Source of the DNA: Streptomyces sp. 71268
GTDB taxonomy: Bacteria; Actinomycetota; Actinomycetes; Streptomycetales; Streptomycetaceae
Direction: 5' to 3'
Assembly: GCF_029392895.1 (NCBI RefSeq)
Contig: NZ_CP114200.1
Coordinates: 8,314,501-8,378,500 of the forward strand
Length of the DNA: 64,000 nt
The notes below the pieces were generated by a model. That model had not been told where the DNA came from. It did not search any database and saw only the letters and a program-made list of their open reading frames with translations. Of the stretch, positions 26,266-35,652 are shown one piece after another; the first letter of the stretch is position 1; every line of letters starts with the position of its first letter. The position numbers were made by a program, and so were the translations under genes.

Positions 26266-27150
26266 ATGCACGGGTTACAGCCAGCGGACCCACCACGCGT
26301 GGGGCAGTACGTCGCACTCGCCAGACTGGACGCGGCGCGCCCCCCGCGCGTGCCGCCGGAACGCCGCTACCTGGCGCGCACCGCCGACGGCGCGCGTACC
26401 GTTCTCGTCAGCCTGCCCGCGCGGGGTGCCGACCCGGCCCGCTGGGCGGCCGAGGCGCGGTGGGCCAACCAACTGAGCCAGCCCGGATTCTGGCCGGTGG
26501 CCGAACTCGGCGGCACCGCCGCGTTTCCCTGGCACGCCTCCCCGTACCAACCCGTCCTCCCGCTCACCGAGGCCCTGACCGCGCACGGCGGCCCGCTGCC
26601 CGAGGGCGCGGTGCGTGCCATCGGCGCCGCGCTGGCCGAGACGCTGGCCTCCGCGCACGTACTGGGCGTCACCCACGCCGGCGTGTGCCCCGCCGCGGTC
26701 TGGCTCACCGCCTACGGCCCGCTGCTGGCCGGCTTCGGGACGGTACGCGCCGCCGCGCCCGACGGCACGCGGCGCGCCGGCCGGCCCGGCGTCGATCAGG
26801 AGTCCCTGGCACCGGAGCACCTGGCCGGCGGCCCGGTCGACCCGCGCGGCGACGTGTACGCGCTCGGCGCGGTCCTGGCCTACGCGGCCACCGGCCACGC
26901 CGTACCCGAACGGAGCGAGATCCCCGCCGGGTTACGCGCGCTCGTCTCGGCCTGCCTGTCGCGCGTCCCGGACGGCCGGCCCGAACCAGCTCACATTCTG
27001 GCCGAGTTGGCGCCCGGAGCCGCGTACGGAACCCTGGCCGCCGCGACGGAGCCGGTTCCGCTGCCGGGTCGCGTCGTCGCGGCCCTGGCCGCACAGTCCG
27101 CGCACGTGCTCGCCGCCGAACTCCCCGCCCACCCCGCGGAGGTGCGGTAG
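26266..27150 (+). CDS. Protein kinase-like pseudokinase
   Basis: 294 residues, soluble, with the Ser/Thr kinase C-lobe layout but no catalytic residues. The VAIK lysine position reads TVLVSL, the HRDxKxxN loop is THAGVCPAAVW (about 136-146), and DFG is GFG (156-158). Fold markers persist: APEHLAGGPVDPRGDVYALGAVLAYAATGH (APE and the subdomain IX D-x-x-x-L-G) and LVSACLSRVPDGRPEPAHILAEL (the RP of subdomain XI). Four bases separate it from an active kinase gene, so it probably regulates or scaffolds that kinase. ATP binding is unlikely because the glycine loop is also missing. Confidence 0.82.
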   Translation: MHGLQPADPPRVGQYVALARLDAARPPRVPPERRYLARTADGARTVLVSLPARGADPARWAAEARWANQLSQPGFWPVAELGGTAAFPWHASPYQPVLPLTEALTAHGGPLPEGAVRAIGAALAETLASAHVLGVTHAGVCPAAVWLTAYGPLLAGFGTVRAAAPDGTRRAGRPGVDQESLAPEHLAGGPVDPRGDVYALGAVLAYAATGHAVPERSEIPAGLRALVSACLSRVPDGRPEPAHILAELAPGAAYGTLAAATEPVPLPGRVVAALAAQSAHVLAAELPAHPAEVR

Positions 27151-27154
27151 AAGC

Positions 27155-29344
27155 ATGCTGTCGGCCCTGTTACCCGACGACCCGTACACCCTCGGCCCCT
27201 ACCGGCTGCTGGCCCGGCTGGGTGGCGGCGGCATGGGCACGGTCTACCTGGCCCGCACGGCGGGCGGGCGCACCGTCGCCGTCAAGACGCTGCACGACCG
27301 CCTGGCCGCCCAACCGGCACTGCGCGCCCGCTTCCGGCTGGAGACGGACGTGGCGCGCGTGATCGGCGGGCGGTACGGCGCGGCGGTACACGACGCCGAC
27401 CCTTCCGCGCCGCGACCCTGGCTGGCCACGGAGTACGTGATCGGACCGCCGTTGGACGTCGCCGTACAGGCTGGCGGGGCGCTGCCGGCGCCGGCGGTGC
27501 GCGTGGTGGGCGCCGCCCTGGCCGAGGGGCTGGCGCGGTTGCACCGCTCGGAGGCGGTGCACCGCGACCTCAAACCGTCCAACATCCTGCTCACCGCCTC
27601 CGGGCCGAAGATCATCGATTTCGGCATCGCCCAGGCGATCGGCGCAGACCAGGCCACACAGGCCGGCGACGCCGTCGGCACACCCGCGTTCATGTCGCCG
27701 GAGCAGGCCGCCGGCCTCGAACACGGAGCGGCCGGCGACGTCTTCGCGCTCGCCGGTGTCCTCGTCTTCGCGGCCACCGGGCACGGCCCGTTCGGCGCCG
27801 GCGGACCCGCCGAACTCCTCTTCCGCGTCCGCTACGCCGAACCCGACCTCGGCGGCGTCGACCCCGACCTGGCCCCGGTGCTCGCCCGGTGTCTGGCCAA
27901 GGACCCGGCCAGCAGGCCCACCCTCGACGAGCTGGCCACCGAACTCGGCACCGACCAGGCCCCACCGCAGTGGGTGGACGCGCTGCCGGACGCCGTGCTC
28001 CGGGAGATCGCCCGGCGCGGCGCCGAGGTGTGGCGCACTCCGCCGGACCGGCAGCCACCCCCACCACCCGCCGCACCCGCGCCCGCCGGGCCCGCCGCGG
28101 CCACGGCAGCCCCCGGCCTCACGCGCCGCCGGCTGATCGCGCTGACCGGCGGCGGAGCGCTCGCCGGCGCCGGCCTGACCGGCGGCGGGGTGTGGGCCTG
28201 GCTGGCCAACCGGGACACGACGCGGAACGACGTCAGGAAGCCCGCCAGACCCACGGCCGCGCCGGCCAAGCCCCCCACCCGGCTGTGGACCTTCCCCATC
28301 CGCTGCCCGGAGGAGTACGGGGACGTCCTGCCGACCAAGCAGGGGCTCGCGGTGCCCGCGGGCATCGTGCTGACCGGCGTCAACGCCGAGAGCGGCGAGG
28401 GTACCTGGCAGGCCAACATGGGCGACGGCTGGCGCTGGGCCAGCGACGGCACCAGGGTCCACGCGCTGCGCGAACACGACGAGGGCCGCTCCCTCGCGCT
28501 CGGCGAGATCGACCCCACCAGCGGACGGCTCGGCGAGCTGCGGGTGGACACGACCGACTTCGCCGGCGACGAGGCCCGCAACCAACTCCTGTGCGTCGCC
28601 GGTGGCCGCGCCTACCTGGTCGCCCGCACCACGTCGGGCAACCGCTGGTACCTGCTCGCCGTCGCACTGCGTACCGGGCGCGAGCACTGGCGCCGCCCCG
28701 TGGACGAGCCGGCCGACCAGTACGGACCACCCTTCGTCGGCGGCTCGGTCACCGGCGGGAACCTGTTCCTGTGGCGCAAGGACTCCTACACCGAATCCGT
28801 CGAGGTGGCGGTGCACGCCACGGGCGACGGCAGGCAGCGGTGGTCGGAGACGGAGGACTACAGCAGCGTGCCGCCCAGCCGCGTCGTCCGCGACGAGCGG
28901 CATGTCTACCTGTGCGACGAGGCGGTGATGGCACGCGACCTGGCCGACGGCACCCTCGGGTGGCTCTTCGGCGAGAACGGCAGCCGCGACGTCGGTGACA
29001 GCGCGGGCGAGGAGCGCGTGTACGGGGCCCCCGCCCTCCGCGACGGCGTCCTGTACTGCGCCCAGGGCGACCGCGGCGTCGTCGCCGTCGACGCCCTCAC
29101 CGGCAGCCTCAACTGGCTGGAGAAGGATCTCAAGGGACGGCGCCTGAACCGTGACGTGCCGCCGGTGATCGGCCGGAAGTACCTCTACAGCCTCGACGAC
29201 CAAGGGCTGCGCGCGGTGGACCTCACCACCCGGCGCGCCGTGTGGACGTACGAGACCGACGCGACCGTGTTGACCCCCGACTACGCGCGCGAGCGCCTGT
29301 ACGTCCGCGAACCGCGCGAGACCTTCGCCCTGCCCCTGGCCTGA
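27155..29344 (+). CDS. Membrane Ser/Thr protein kinase with extracytoplasmic PQQ-type beta-propeller
   Basis: 729 residues from ATG 27155. Kinase domain about 12-275: glycine loop LGGGGMGTVYLA, K44 in VAVKTL, catalytic HRDLKPSN (136-143), DFG 155-157, APE-like MSPEQAAG, and RP in PASRPTLDEL. Residues 276-335 are a Pro/Ala linker, a single membrane helix follows (LIALTGGGALAGAGLTGGGV), and residues about 370-729 are a PQQ/quinoprotein-like propeller with repeated G-x-x-x-W strands (YLVARTTSGNRWYLLAVALR, REHWRRPVD, GVVAVDALTGSLNWLEKDL). The propeller would sense something outside the membrane. Coupled to the pseudokinase gene and followed by a second kinase. Confidence 0.92.
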   Translation: MLSALLPDDPYTLGPYRLLARLGGGGMGTVYLARTAGGRTVAVKTLHDRLAAQPALRARFRLETDVARVIGGRYGAAVHDADPSAPRPWLATEYVIGPPLDVAVQAGGALPAPAVRVVGAALAEGLARLHRSEAVHRDLKPSNILLTASGPKIIDFGIAQAIGADQATQAGDAVGTPAFMSPEQAAGLEHGAAGDVFALAGVLVFAATGHGPFGAGGPAELLFRVRYAEPDLGGVDPDLAPVLARCLAKDPASRPTLDELATELGTDQAPPQWVDALPDAVLREIARRGAEVWRTPPDRQPPPPPAAPAPAGPAAATAAPGLTRRRLIALTGGGALAGAGLTGGGVWAWLANRDTTRNDVRKPARPTAAPAKPPTRLWTFPIRCPEEYGDVLPTKQGLAVPAGIVLTGVNAESGEGTWQANMGDGWRWASDGTRVHALREHDEGRSLALGEIDPTSGRLGELRVDTTDFAGDEARNQLLCVAGGRAYLVARTTSGNRWYLLAVALRTGREHWRRPVDEPADQYGPPFVGGSVTGGNLFLWRKDSYTESVEVAVHATGDGRQRWSETEDYSSVPPSRVVRDERHVYLCDEAVMARDLADGTLGWLFGENGSRDVGDSAGEERVYGAPALRDGVLYCAQGDRGVVAVDALTGSLNWLEKDLKGRRLNRDVPPVIGRKYLYSLDDQGLRAVDLTTRRAVWTYETDATVLTPDYARERLYVREPRETFALPLA

Positions 29345-29444
29345 GCCCCCGCCCGCCCACCACCGGCCACCAACCCACCGGTCACCGCACGCCCCCGCCC
29401 CGCGCCGATACGCCACGCCCCCCACCGTCGAAGGAGCGCACCGC

Positions 29445-31556
29445 GTGAAACCCCTCGGCCCCGGAGACCCGCTCCGCCTCGGCCCCTACCGCGTCGTGGG
29501 TGTCCTCGGCGAGGGCGGCATGGGCAAGGTGTACCTGGGGCGGGACGCACAGGGGCGACCCGCGGCCGTCAAGGTACTCCTGCCCGAACTCACGCGGGAC
29601 GAGAACCTCGCCCAGCGCTTCGTCCGAGAGGCCCGGACCGCCCGCACGGTCGCCAGCGAGGGCGTCGCCCGGGTGCTCGGCGCCGAACTGGAGGCGGGCC
29701 GGCCGTGGATCGCCTCCGAGTTCCTGGCCGGCCCCACCCTGGACGACGCGGTGCGCCGGTACGGGCCGTTCGGCGACGCCCTCCTGCGCGAGGTCGCGCG
29801 CTCCCTGGCCCGCACCCTGCACGACATCCACACCTCGGGCCTGGTCCACCGCGACCTCAAGCCGTCCAACGTCGTGCTGACCTCGCGCGGGCCGTGCGTC
29901 ATCGACTTCGGCATCGCCCGCCCCGAGCACGGCCTCACGCTCACCCGGACCGGCCAGGTGCCCGTCACCCCCGGGTACGGCGCGCCCGAACAGGTGCTGG
30001 GCCGACGGGTCGGGCCGGCCGCCGACCTGTTCTCGCTCGGCACGGTCCTCGCCTTCGCCGCGGCGGGCCAGCCGGCCTACCGGGGCGCCGAGGTGGCGGC
30101 GGTGCTCTACGAGGTCGTGCACGGCCAACCCCGCCTGGAACGCGTACCGGGCCCGCTGCGCGAACTGCTCGAACCGTGCCTGGCCAAGGACCCGGCCGCC
30201 CGGCCCCACCCGCTCCAGGTCGCCGACGCCGCCTCGCCGCCGGCGGGCAGCGAACGCCTCTGGCTCGTAGGGCCGTTGGCCGACGAGATCCGCCATCGGG
30301 AGGCCGCGGCCCGACGCCTGGTCCAGGACGAGAACGCCGCCGGACCGCCACCCGGTCACGCACCGACACCCACCCCCACCGGAGCCACCCCCCGCCCCAC
30401 CCGCCGGCGCCTGCTGTCCACCCTGGCCGGCGGCGGCGCCCTGCTCGCGGCCGGCGCGGCCGGCGCCGCCTGGTGGCTGACCGGTGACGCCGACGAGGGC
30501 CCGCCCGACCCGTTCGACATCCCCCCGGCCGCGACGGTGCGGCCCGCCACGCTCGGCTCCGACAACGGCACGCCGCGCGCCCTGTGGGGCTCACTCGCGA
30601 GCGTCGCCGACAGCGGCTCGCCCCGCCCCCTGCCCGTACGGGACGTGGTGGTGTTCGCCGCCGCCGGTGGCGGGATAGCCGCCCACCGGGTCACGGACGG
30701 CAAGCCCCGGTGGCGGGCCGGCGACGTCCGCGCCGACGCCGGCTACCTGTCGATCGCCGACCGGCTGGTGGCCACCGCGGACGGGGACGGAGTGCTGCGC
30801 ACCTACGTCGCCTCGACCGGCGCCGCCAGATGGACCACCGATGTCCAGGCGAGCACCCTGCTGGCCGCCGACGCAGACCACGTGTACGTGCTCACCTCCG
30901 AGGGGGCCGTACGGTGCGTGTCCACGGTCGACGCGCGGGTGCGGTGGACCCGGCGCCCGCCCCTCGCGCTGACGGGCGGCCGGCCGGCGGCGGCCCTCGG
31001 GGCGGGCCTGCTGGTGACCTGCGCGGCCACCGGCGACGTGGCCGCCATGCGTGCCCGCGACGGCGCCAAGGCATGGGTCCGCACCGGTCAGGCCGCGGCG
31101 GCGCTGCCCCCGGCCATCGACGGCGGCACGGTCTTCCTCGGCGGCCACACCCTCACGGCGGTCCGCGCCACCGATGGCGAAGCCCTGTGGAGCCACGACC
31201 CGCTGCACCCCGTACGGGGCGCCGCCTACGGCTTCGGGCCACCCACCGTCGCGAGCGGGGTGGTCTTCTCGCTGGACAGCGAGGCGCTGCGCTCCCTCCG
31301 GCCGAACGGCGAGGAGGCGCACCCGCCCGCCTTCGTCACCGGCGCCGCCCCACCCTGGCAGCCCCCGGTGGTCCAGGCGGGCAGCGTGTGGGTGGCGGAG
31401 AGCCGTGAAACCGGCGTGAGCGGCCTGCCCCGGACCAGCCCCAGGGTGGCCCAGACCTACCCGCTCACCGGCAGACAGGGCCGCACCCTGGCCGGAGACG
31501 CCAACAGACTGTTCGTCCTCAACGGGGGCTCACTGCTCGCCCTGCCGGTCTTCTGA
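29445..31556 (+). CDS. Membrane Ser/Thr protein kinase with extracytoplasmic PQQ-type beta-propeller (second copy)
   Basis: 703 residues from GTG 29445, preceded by AAGGAG. Kinase domain about 13-270: LGEGGMGKVYLG, K43 in AAVKVLL, HRDLKPSN (135-142), DFG 154-156, YGAPEQVLG. Pro-rich juxtamembrane segment, one membrane helix (about 325-347), then a propeller region with PVRDVVVFAAAGGGIAAHRV, KPRWRAGDV, LRTYVASTGAARWTTDV. It is a tandem paralogue of the preceding kinase but diverged. The three genes are a kinase-signalling cluster with no dedicated phosphatase in sight. Confidence 0.92.
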   Translation: MKPLGPGDPLRLGPYRVVGVLGEGGMGKVYLGRDAQGRPAAVKVLLPELTRDENLAQRFVREARTARTVASEGVARVLGAELEAGRPWIASEFLAGPTLDDAVRRYGPFGDALLREVARSLARTLHDIHTSGLVHRDLKPSNVVLTSRGPCVIDFGIARPEHGLTLTRTGQVPVTPGYGAPEQVLGRRVGPAADLFSLGTVLAFAAAGQPAYRGAEVAAVLYEVVHGQPRLERVPGPLRELLEPCLAKDPAARPHPLQVADAASPPAGSERLWLVGPLADEIRHREAAARRLVQDENAAGPPPGHAPTPTPTGATPRPTRRRLLSTLAGGGALLAAGAAGAAWWLTGDADEGPPDPFDIPPAATVRPATLGSDNGTPRALWGSLASVADSGSPRPLPVRDVVVFAAAGGGIAAHRVTDGKPRWRAGDVRADAGYLSIADRLVATADGDGVLRTYVASTGAARWTTDVQASTLLAADADHVYVLTSEGAVRCVSTVDARVRWTRRPPLALTGGRPAAALGAGLLVTCAATGDVAAMRARDGAKAWVRTGQAAAALPPAIDGGTVFLGGHTLTAVRATDGEALWSHDPLHPVRGAAYGFGPPTVASGVVFSLDSEALRSLRPNGEEAHPPAFVTGAAPPWQPPVVQAGSVWVAESRETGVSGLPRTSPRVAQTYPLTGRQGRTLAGDANRLFVLNGGSLLALPVF

Positions 31557-31620
31557 CCCCCACCCGACCGCGGCCCCCACCCGGACCGTTTCGGTACGCC
31601 ACCTCGCCTACGGCACGCGG

Positions 31621-31654
31621 CACGTCACGGCACGGCACGGCACGTCACGGCACG
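31621..31654. repeat. Short CACGG-type tandem repeat
   Basis: CACGTCACGG occurs twice around two CACGG units in a 34-bp run between the kinase and the next gene. Significance unknown. Confidence 0.6.
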
Positions 31655-31666
31655 CCGAGGGTCGGT

Positions 31667-31936
31667 TCACAGCCGGTGTCGGGGCGCGGTCCACTCGTGG
31701 GGCCAGCGCATCCACATCCCCGGCTCGTCGGAACGCCCGCTGGGCGGCGACCAGATGAGCGTCTCGCGGGGCAGCAGGATGCCCCGCTCGCCCCAGCCGG
31801 CGAGGACGGGCCCCGAAGCGCGGCCCGGAAGGCCGCCCACCGGGTAGGGCGCCTGGCCGAGCGCTTCGAGGCGGGCCAGGGCGTCGTGGAGGTCCCGGGT
31901 CGCGCGCTCCACCTCGGCCCGGCGGTCGCCCGTCAC
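31667..31936 (-). CDS. Small uncharacterised protein coupled to the HATPase gene
   Basis: 89 residues if started at GTG 31936, whose GTGA overlaps the stop of the upstream HATPase gene; an in-frame ATG at 31972 is an alternative. The N-terminal half is a predicted helix (RRAEVERATRDLHDALARLEALG) and the C-terminal half is Trp/Pro-rich (ETLIWSPPSGRSDEPGMWM). No family recognised. The overlap implies co-expression with the anti-sigma-like protein. Confidence 0.6.
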   Translation of the reverse strand: MTGDRRAEVERATRDLHDALARLEALGQAPYPVGGLPGRASGPVLAGWGERGILLPRETLIWSPPSGRSDEPGMWMRWPHEWTAPRHRL

Positions 31937-32415
31937 GAGCGCGCCCACTGCCGCGCGGGGATAAGCGCCCATACCTCGCGGCTGACCCGCCCGCGCCGGG
32001 TGCCCCACCGCCGGGAGAGCGCGTCCACGATCAACAACCCACGGCCGGACTCCGCGAGGTCCGCCACGTCCACATCGCTGTCCTCAACCGGCCGGCGGGC
32101 CCGCGGAACGGTGTCCCCGGCAGGCCCCCACACCCCCAGCCGCAAGCCGTCCGGGGTGAGCCGGACGTGACACCACACCATGCGCAGCCGACCCCGATAC
32201 CGGCCGTGCTCCACCGCGTTCGTGACCAACTCGCTGACCAGCAGGGCCGCGTGCTCGATGGTGTGCTCGTCCAACCCCCACCGCTCCAGGGCCGTGCGTA
32301 CCTGTCTGCGGGCGATGGCCGGCCCCTCCGGCTCGGCGGGTATCCAGCGGCGACACGCACAGGCCGGCTGTCTGCCGCGCCGTGTCGAGGGTTCCTCTGG
32401 AAAGCGATAGCTCAT
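31933..32415 (-). CDS. ATP-binding regulatory protein (RsbW-like HATPase_c_2)
   Basis: 160 residues from ATG 32415; ATG 32427 is equally possible and neither has a strong ribosome site. GHKL ATPase features: LLVSELVTNAVEHG (N-box), LRLGVWG and GRGLLIVDALSRRWG (G2 box). The N-terminus has CACRRW. Streptomyces encode dozens of such single-domain proteins beside DUF397/DUF5753 regulators; they are thought to act as anti-sigma or signalling kinases. The divergent XRE regulator next door fits this pattern. Confidence 0.85.
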   Translation of the reverse strand: MSYRFPEEPSTRRGRQPACACRRWIPAEPEGPAIARRQVRTALERWGLDEHTIEHAALLVSELVTNAVEHGRYRGRLRMVWCHVRLTPDGLRLGVWGPAGDTVPRARRPVEDSDVDVADLAESGRGLLIVDALSRRWGTRRGRVSREVWALIPARQWARS

Positions 32416-32528
32416 ACGCTCAACCATGCGCGCAGTTTGCACACTTGGCAATATGTGCCTATCAGAATCGGGCACGGCCCACCGCCCCGCGCGCAGGGGT
32501 CGTGAGCAACCGAGACGGGGAGGACAAC

Positions 32529-33392
32529 GTGCCGCAGCGGCCACGATCCAGCCCCACGCTGGAGCACCGCGTGGTGGCCAAACGGCTGCGCAGAGTACGA
32601 GAGGAGGTCGGCCGCAGCGTGGCGCAGGCCGCCGAGGCCGCCGGCGTCGCCCACACCACGGTCTGGCGCCTGGAGGAGGCCAGGACCTCCATCGACCTCG
32701 GGCTGGTCGAACAACTTCTCACCCTGTACGGCCTGCCCCCGGCCGAGCGGGAGCGCCTGGTGGACCAGGCCGCCGCGGCGGCCAGGCCCGGCTGGTGGCA
32801 CCAGCGCTACCGTCCCGTGATGCCGAGGGACTACCAGGAGTGGATCGCGCTGGAGAGCGCCGCGTCCCTGGTCCGCGTCTGGCACCCCGCCCTCGTACCC
32901 GACCTGCTCCAGACCCCCGAGTACACCGCGGCGCTCTACCGAGCCCGCCACCCGCGCCACACGCCCGAGCAACTCGACCTCGCCGTGGAACTCGTCGCCG
33001 AGCGCCAACAGCGCCTGTGGCAGCGCCAGGCCCGACTCTGGGCCGTGGTCTCGGTCACCGCCCTGCACACCGTCATCGGCTCGCCCGAGGTGATGCGCGC
33101 CCAACACCAAGCCCTGGAACGGCTGATGGCACGCCCGCGCGTCACCTTCCAGGTGCTACCGCTGAGCGCCGGCTGGCACCCGCTGACCGGCGCGCCCCCG
33201 GTGCGCCTACTCCGCCTGGACGTGGACGAGATCGGTGACCAGATCCTGCTCGACCTCCCCGGCGCCACCACCATCATCGAGGCCCCCGAGCAGGTCGCCA
33301 CCTGGCGCCAGCGGCTGGACGCCGCCTCCGCCGCGGCCGGCTTTCGCCGCGGCGCGACGCTCGCCGACCTCATCGCCCCAACGACCCCCTGA
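32529..33392 (+). CDS. XRE-family regulator with DUF5753 domain
   Basis: 287 residues from GTG 32529 (AGGACAAC upstream). HTH at about 15-70 (VAKRLRRVREEVGRSVAQAA, GVAHTTVWRLEEA). DUF5753 follows: WIALESAASLVRVWHPALVP, LLQTPEYTAALYRARHP, LPLSAGWHPLTGAPPVRLL, as in BldB/WhiJ-associated regulators. In the family these pair with small DUF397 proteins, which are not seen here. Divergent from the HATPase gene and 13 bases before the methyltransferase start region. Confidence 0.9.
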   Translation: MPQRPRSSPTLEHRVVAKRLRRVREEVGRSVAQAAEAAGVAHTTVWRLEEARTSIDLGLVEQLLTLYGLPPAERERLVDQAAAAARPGWWHQRYRPVMPRDYQEWIALESAASLVRVWHPALVPDLLQTPEYTAALYRARHPRHTPEQLDLAVELVAERQQRLWQRQARLWAVVSVTALHTVIGSPEVMRAQHQALERLMARPRVTFQVLPLSAGWHPLTGAPPVRLLRLDVDEIGDQILLDLPGATTIIEAPEQVATWRQRLDAASAAAGFRRGATLADLIAPTTP

Positions 33393-33454
33393 AGGAGCCC
33401 TACCGATGACCAACCACGCCACCCCCCGCAGGCCGACCGCACCCGCCCACCGGC

Positions 33455-34225
33455 GTGGACCCCACCGTCCCCCACCCCGCCCGGTTCTGGAACTACATGC
33501 TGGGGGGCAAGTACTGGTACCCGGCGGACCGACAGGCCGCCGAAGCGGTCATCGCGCAACTCCCCGAGGTGAGCGAACTGGCCCTGTCCGGACGCGAGTT
33601 CCTGTGGCGCACCGTACGGTGGGCGGCCCGCGAGGCCGGCGTCAGGCAGTTCCTCGACCTGGGAGCCGGCCTGCCCGCCGAACCGAACGTCCACCAGATA
33701 GCCCAACGCCACCGTCCCGACGCCCGTGTCGTCTACGTCGACAACGACCTGATGGTCAGCATGTACCAGCAGGCGTACCTCGACAGCACCCCGGAGGGGC
33801 GCACCGACTGCTTCATCGCCGACATGCGCGATACGGCCGACGTGTTACGGATGGCGGCCGAGACCCTCGATTTCAGCCAACCCGTCGCACTGATCTTCTC
33901 CGACAGCCTGGGCCTGATCCCCGACCACGGCGAGGTCTACACGCTGGTCCGCGAGTTCGTGAAGAACGTCGCGCCCGGCAGCCACCTCATCATCAGCCAC
34001 TCCGCACCCACATCGGACGCGGTCGTCGCCTCCGAGGAGCAGTACAACGACCAACCGGGCGTCATCCCCTTCACCCTGCGCAGCCGCGAACAGATCGCCC
34101 AGTTCTTCGACGGCCTGGAGATGGTCGACCCCGGCCTGGTCCTGATGCCCGACTGGCGCCCCGACAGCGACACCCTGCCCGCCCGCGCCGGCATCGGTTA
34201 CGGCGCGGTCGCCCGTATTCCCTGA
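33455..34225 (+). CDS. SAM-dependent methyltransferase (DUF574 / S-adenosyl methyltransferase family)
   Basis: 256 residues from GTG 33455. Family signature at the start VPHPARFWNYMLGGKYWYPADR, then VRQFLDLGAGLPAEPNVHQIA (SAM motif I), VVYVDNDLMV (motif II) and FSDSLGLIPDH. The best ribosome site (GAAGGAG) and ATG lie at 33,406, but that frame is shifted by one base: relatives have a few more residues before GVDPTVPHPARFWN, which fits reading from 33,406 if one base in the CCCCCC run at about 33,421 were removed. So the true start may be 33,406. Cytoplasmic; acceptor unknown. Confidence 0.85.
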   Translation: MDPTVPHPARFWNYMLGGKYWYPADRQAAEAVIAQLPEVSELALSGREFLWRTVRWAAREAGVRQFLDLGAGLPAEPNVHQIAQRHRPDARVVYVDNDLMVSMYQQAYLDSTPEGRTDCFIADMRDTADVLRMAAETLDFSQPVALIFSDSLGLIPDHGEVYTLVREFVKNVAPGSHLIISHSAPTSDAVVASEEQYNDQPGVIPFTLRSREQIAQFFDGLEMVDPGLVLMPDWRPDSDTLPARAGIGYGAVARIP

Positions 34226-34323
34226 GCGGCCGGCCCGCGACCCGACCCACCCCGGGGCGGCGCACACGCGCGACGACACCCAGGACGCGTGCCCGGTGGG
34301 CCGGGCCAGCGCAGACGCCACAC

Positions 34324-34368
34324 GGCGGTGGGGCCCGGGGCCGACCATCGGCCCCGGGCCCTACCGCC
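34324..34368. terminator. Very strong bidirectional terminator
   Basis: A 20-bp stem with one G-U pair (34,324-34,343 with 34,349-34,368) and 5-nt loop ACCAT, between the convergent methyltransferase (ends 34,225) and the coiled-coil protein gene (ends 34,512). Confidence 0.85.
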
Positions 34369-34511
34369 GGCCGCGAGTCCGCGCGGAACCGATTCCGCTG
34401 CCGCCCACCACCCGAAGCCGACGGGTTCTCGGACGCCAGCGCACCTCGCTGCCACCCACGCCGTGGCACACCCCGGACGTACCGGCTGTGCCACGGCCCG
34501 CCAGGCGGGCG

Positions 34512-35222
34512 TCAGGAGGCTGCCGCGGCCTCCGGCTGCGACTCGGACGCGGCCTCGGCGTCCTTGGCGGCGGCGTCATCGGACGCGGTGGCGCCCGGAG
34601 CGGCGGAGTAGAAGACCGACCGCCCCTGCGTGGTGCGCTGCGCCTGGTTCTTGGAGACCAGGTGCTCCAGGCTCTCGCGCACACCCGCCCGGCTCCACTC
34701 CTGGTCAGTGTGGCGCTCCTGCAGGGCGTTGGTCACCTCGGTGGCCGAGCGCGGCTCACCGTGCTCGGCCAGGTACTCGACGATGGTCTGCCCGCGCTGA
34801 CCCCGCGCCGGAGCGGCGACCTTCGCGGCGGCGGACTTCTTCCGCCCCTTGCCCCGCCCGGTCGTGCCCTGTCGCGCCGCGCGCCCACCAGCGCGTCGGG
34901 ACGAAGACGCCGATGACCGCCGCGCGCCCGGCACGGCCACCGTCGCGGCCGTCGCCGGCTCGTCGGGCACAGCCGACTCCGTCGCCCCGACCGGCCGGGT
35001 GGCGGGCGCGGGCGCGGGCGCCAGGCTGGCGCCGTCCGACGACCCGATGTAGGTGAGCAGCAGGGCCTTCGACGTCTCCAACTGCTCCAGCCGATGCTGA
35101 AGACCGGCAAGCTGACTGACCAGCTCCGCGCGCTCCTCGTCCATGTGGCGCAGTACGGACTCCACCGACGCGGACGGGTCCAGGGGGACAGGGGGAGCAC
35201 TCTTCCGACTCTGGGCTGACAC
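34512..35222 (-). CDS. Coiled-coil / winged-helix putative regulator
   Basis: 236 residues. N-terminal coiled coil (about 18-62: VESVLRHMDEERAELVSQLA, GLQHRLEQLETSKALLLTYI). The middle is a low-complexity Ala/Pro then Arg/Lys-rich linker (GRGKGRKKSAAAK), likely to bind DNA non-specifically. Then a compact winged-helix-like domain (about 140-210: GQTIVEYLAEHGEPRSATEV, TNALQERH, GVRESLEHLVSKNQAQRTTQ). C-terminal tail rich in Ala/Glu. Looks like a dimeric nucleoid or regulatory protein of actinomycetes. No named family recognised. Confidence 0.75.
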   Translation of the reverse strand: MSAQSRKSAPPVPLDPSASVESVLRHMDEERAELVSQLAGLQHRLEQLETSKALLLTYIGSSDGASLAPAPAPATRPVGATESAVPDEPATAATVAVPGARRSSASSSRRAGGRAARQGTTGRGKGRKKSAAAKVAAPARGQRGQTIVEYLAEHGEPRSATEVTNALQERHTDQEWSRAGVRESLEHLVSKNQAQRTTQGRSVFYSAAPGATASDDAAAKDAEAASESQPEAAAAS

Positions 35223-35652
35223 ACGCTCTCCTGTTGGTTGGGGGATGTTGGCCCTGGATGCTACTCATGAAACCCCACCGCGCGCCTCCACCCGTATCCC
35301 GTACTCCCCAGGCAACGCTGCCGACTTGAACACTCAAGCGATGCCCAACCAGTCCAGCGCTACCCCCTGCCACCTGCGCGTTACCGCTCACCACCGGGGT
35401 ACGGCAGCGGCCAACCAGACACGAGACAACTGTGTCGCGCCCGCCGGGCCGATCGCCAGGCGTCACCAGTTCGGGTGTTTCCCACGCCCCCCGGCACGTA
35501 GGCGACAAGCAGGTCCACCACCCCACGCCGCCCGCCCCGACCCCCAACTCCCGGGAACGCACCGGCCCGCCCGACCCACCCCACACCCCACCCCACGTCA
35601 CCTCGCGAAAATCGCCTACCGCGCAGGCCGAAAAGAACAGACACTGAGGAAC

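Noticed and set aside
25790..26317. Overlapping open frames between chitinase and kinase genes
   Set aside because: Composition typical of non-coding high-GC DNA in all frames, no ribosome sites or motifs.
27170..29425. 751-codon minus frame over the kinase gene
   Set aside because: Antisense shadow of a gene with clear kinase motifs.
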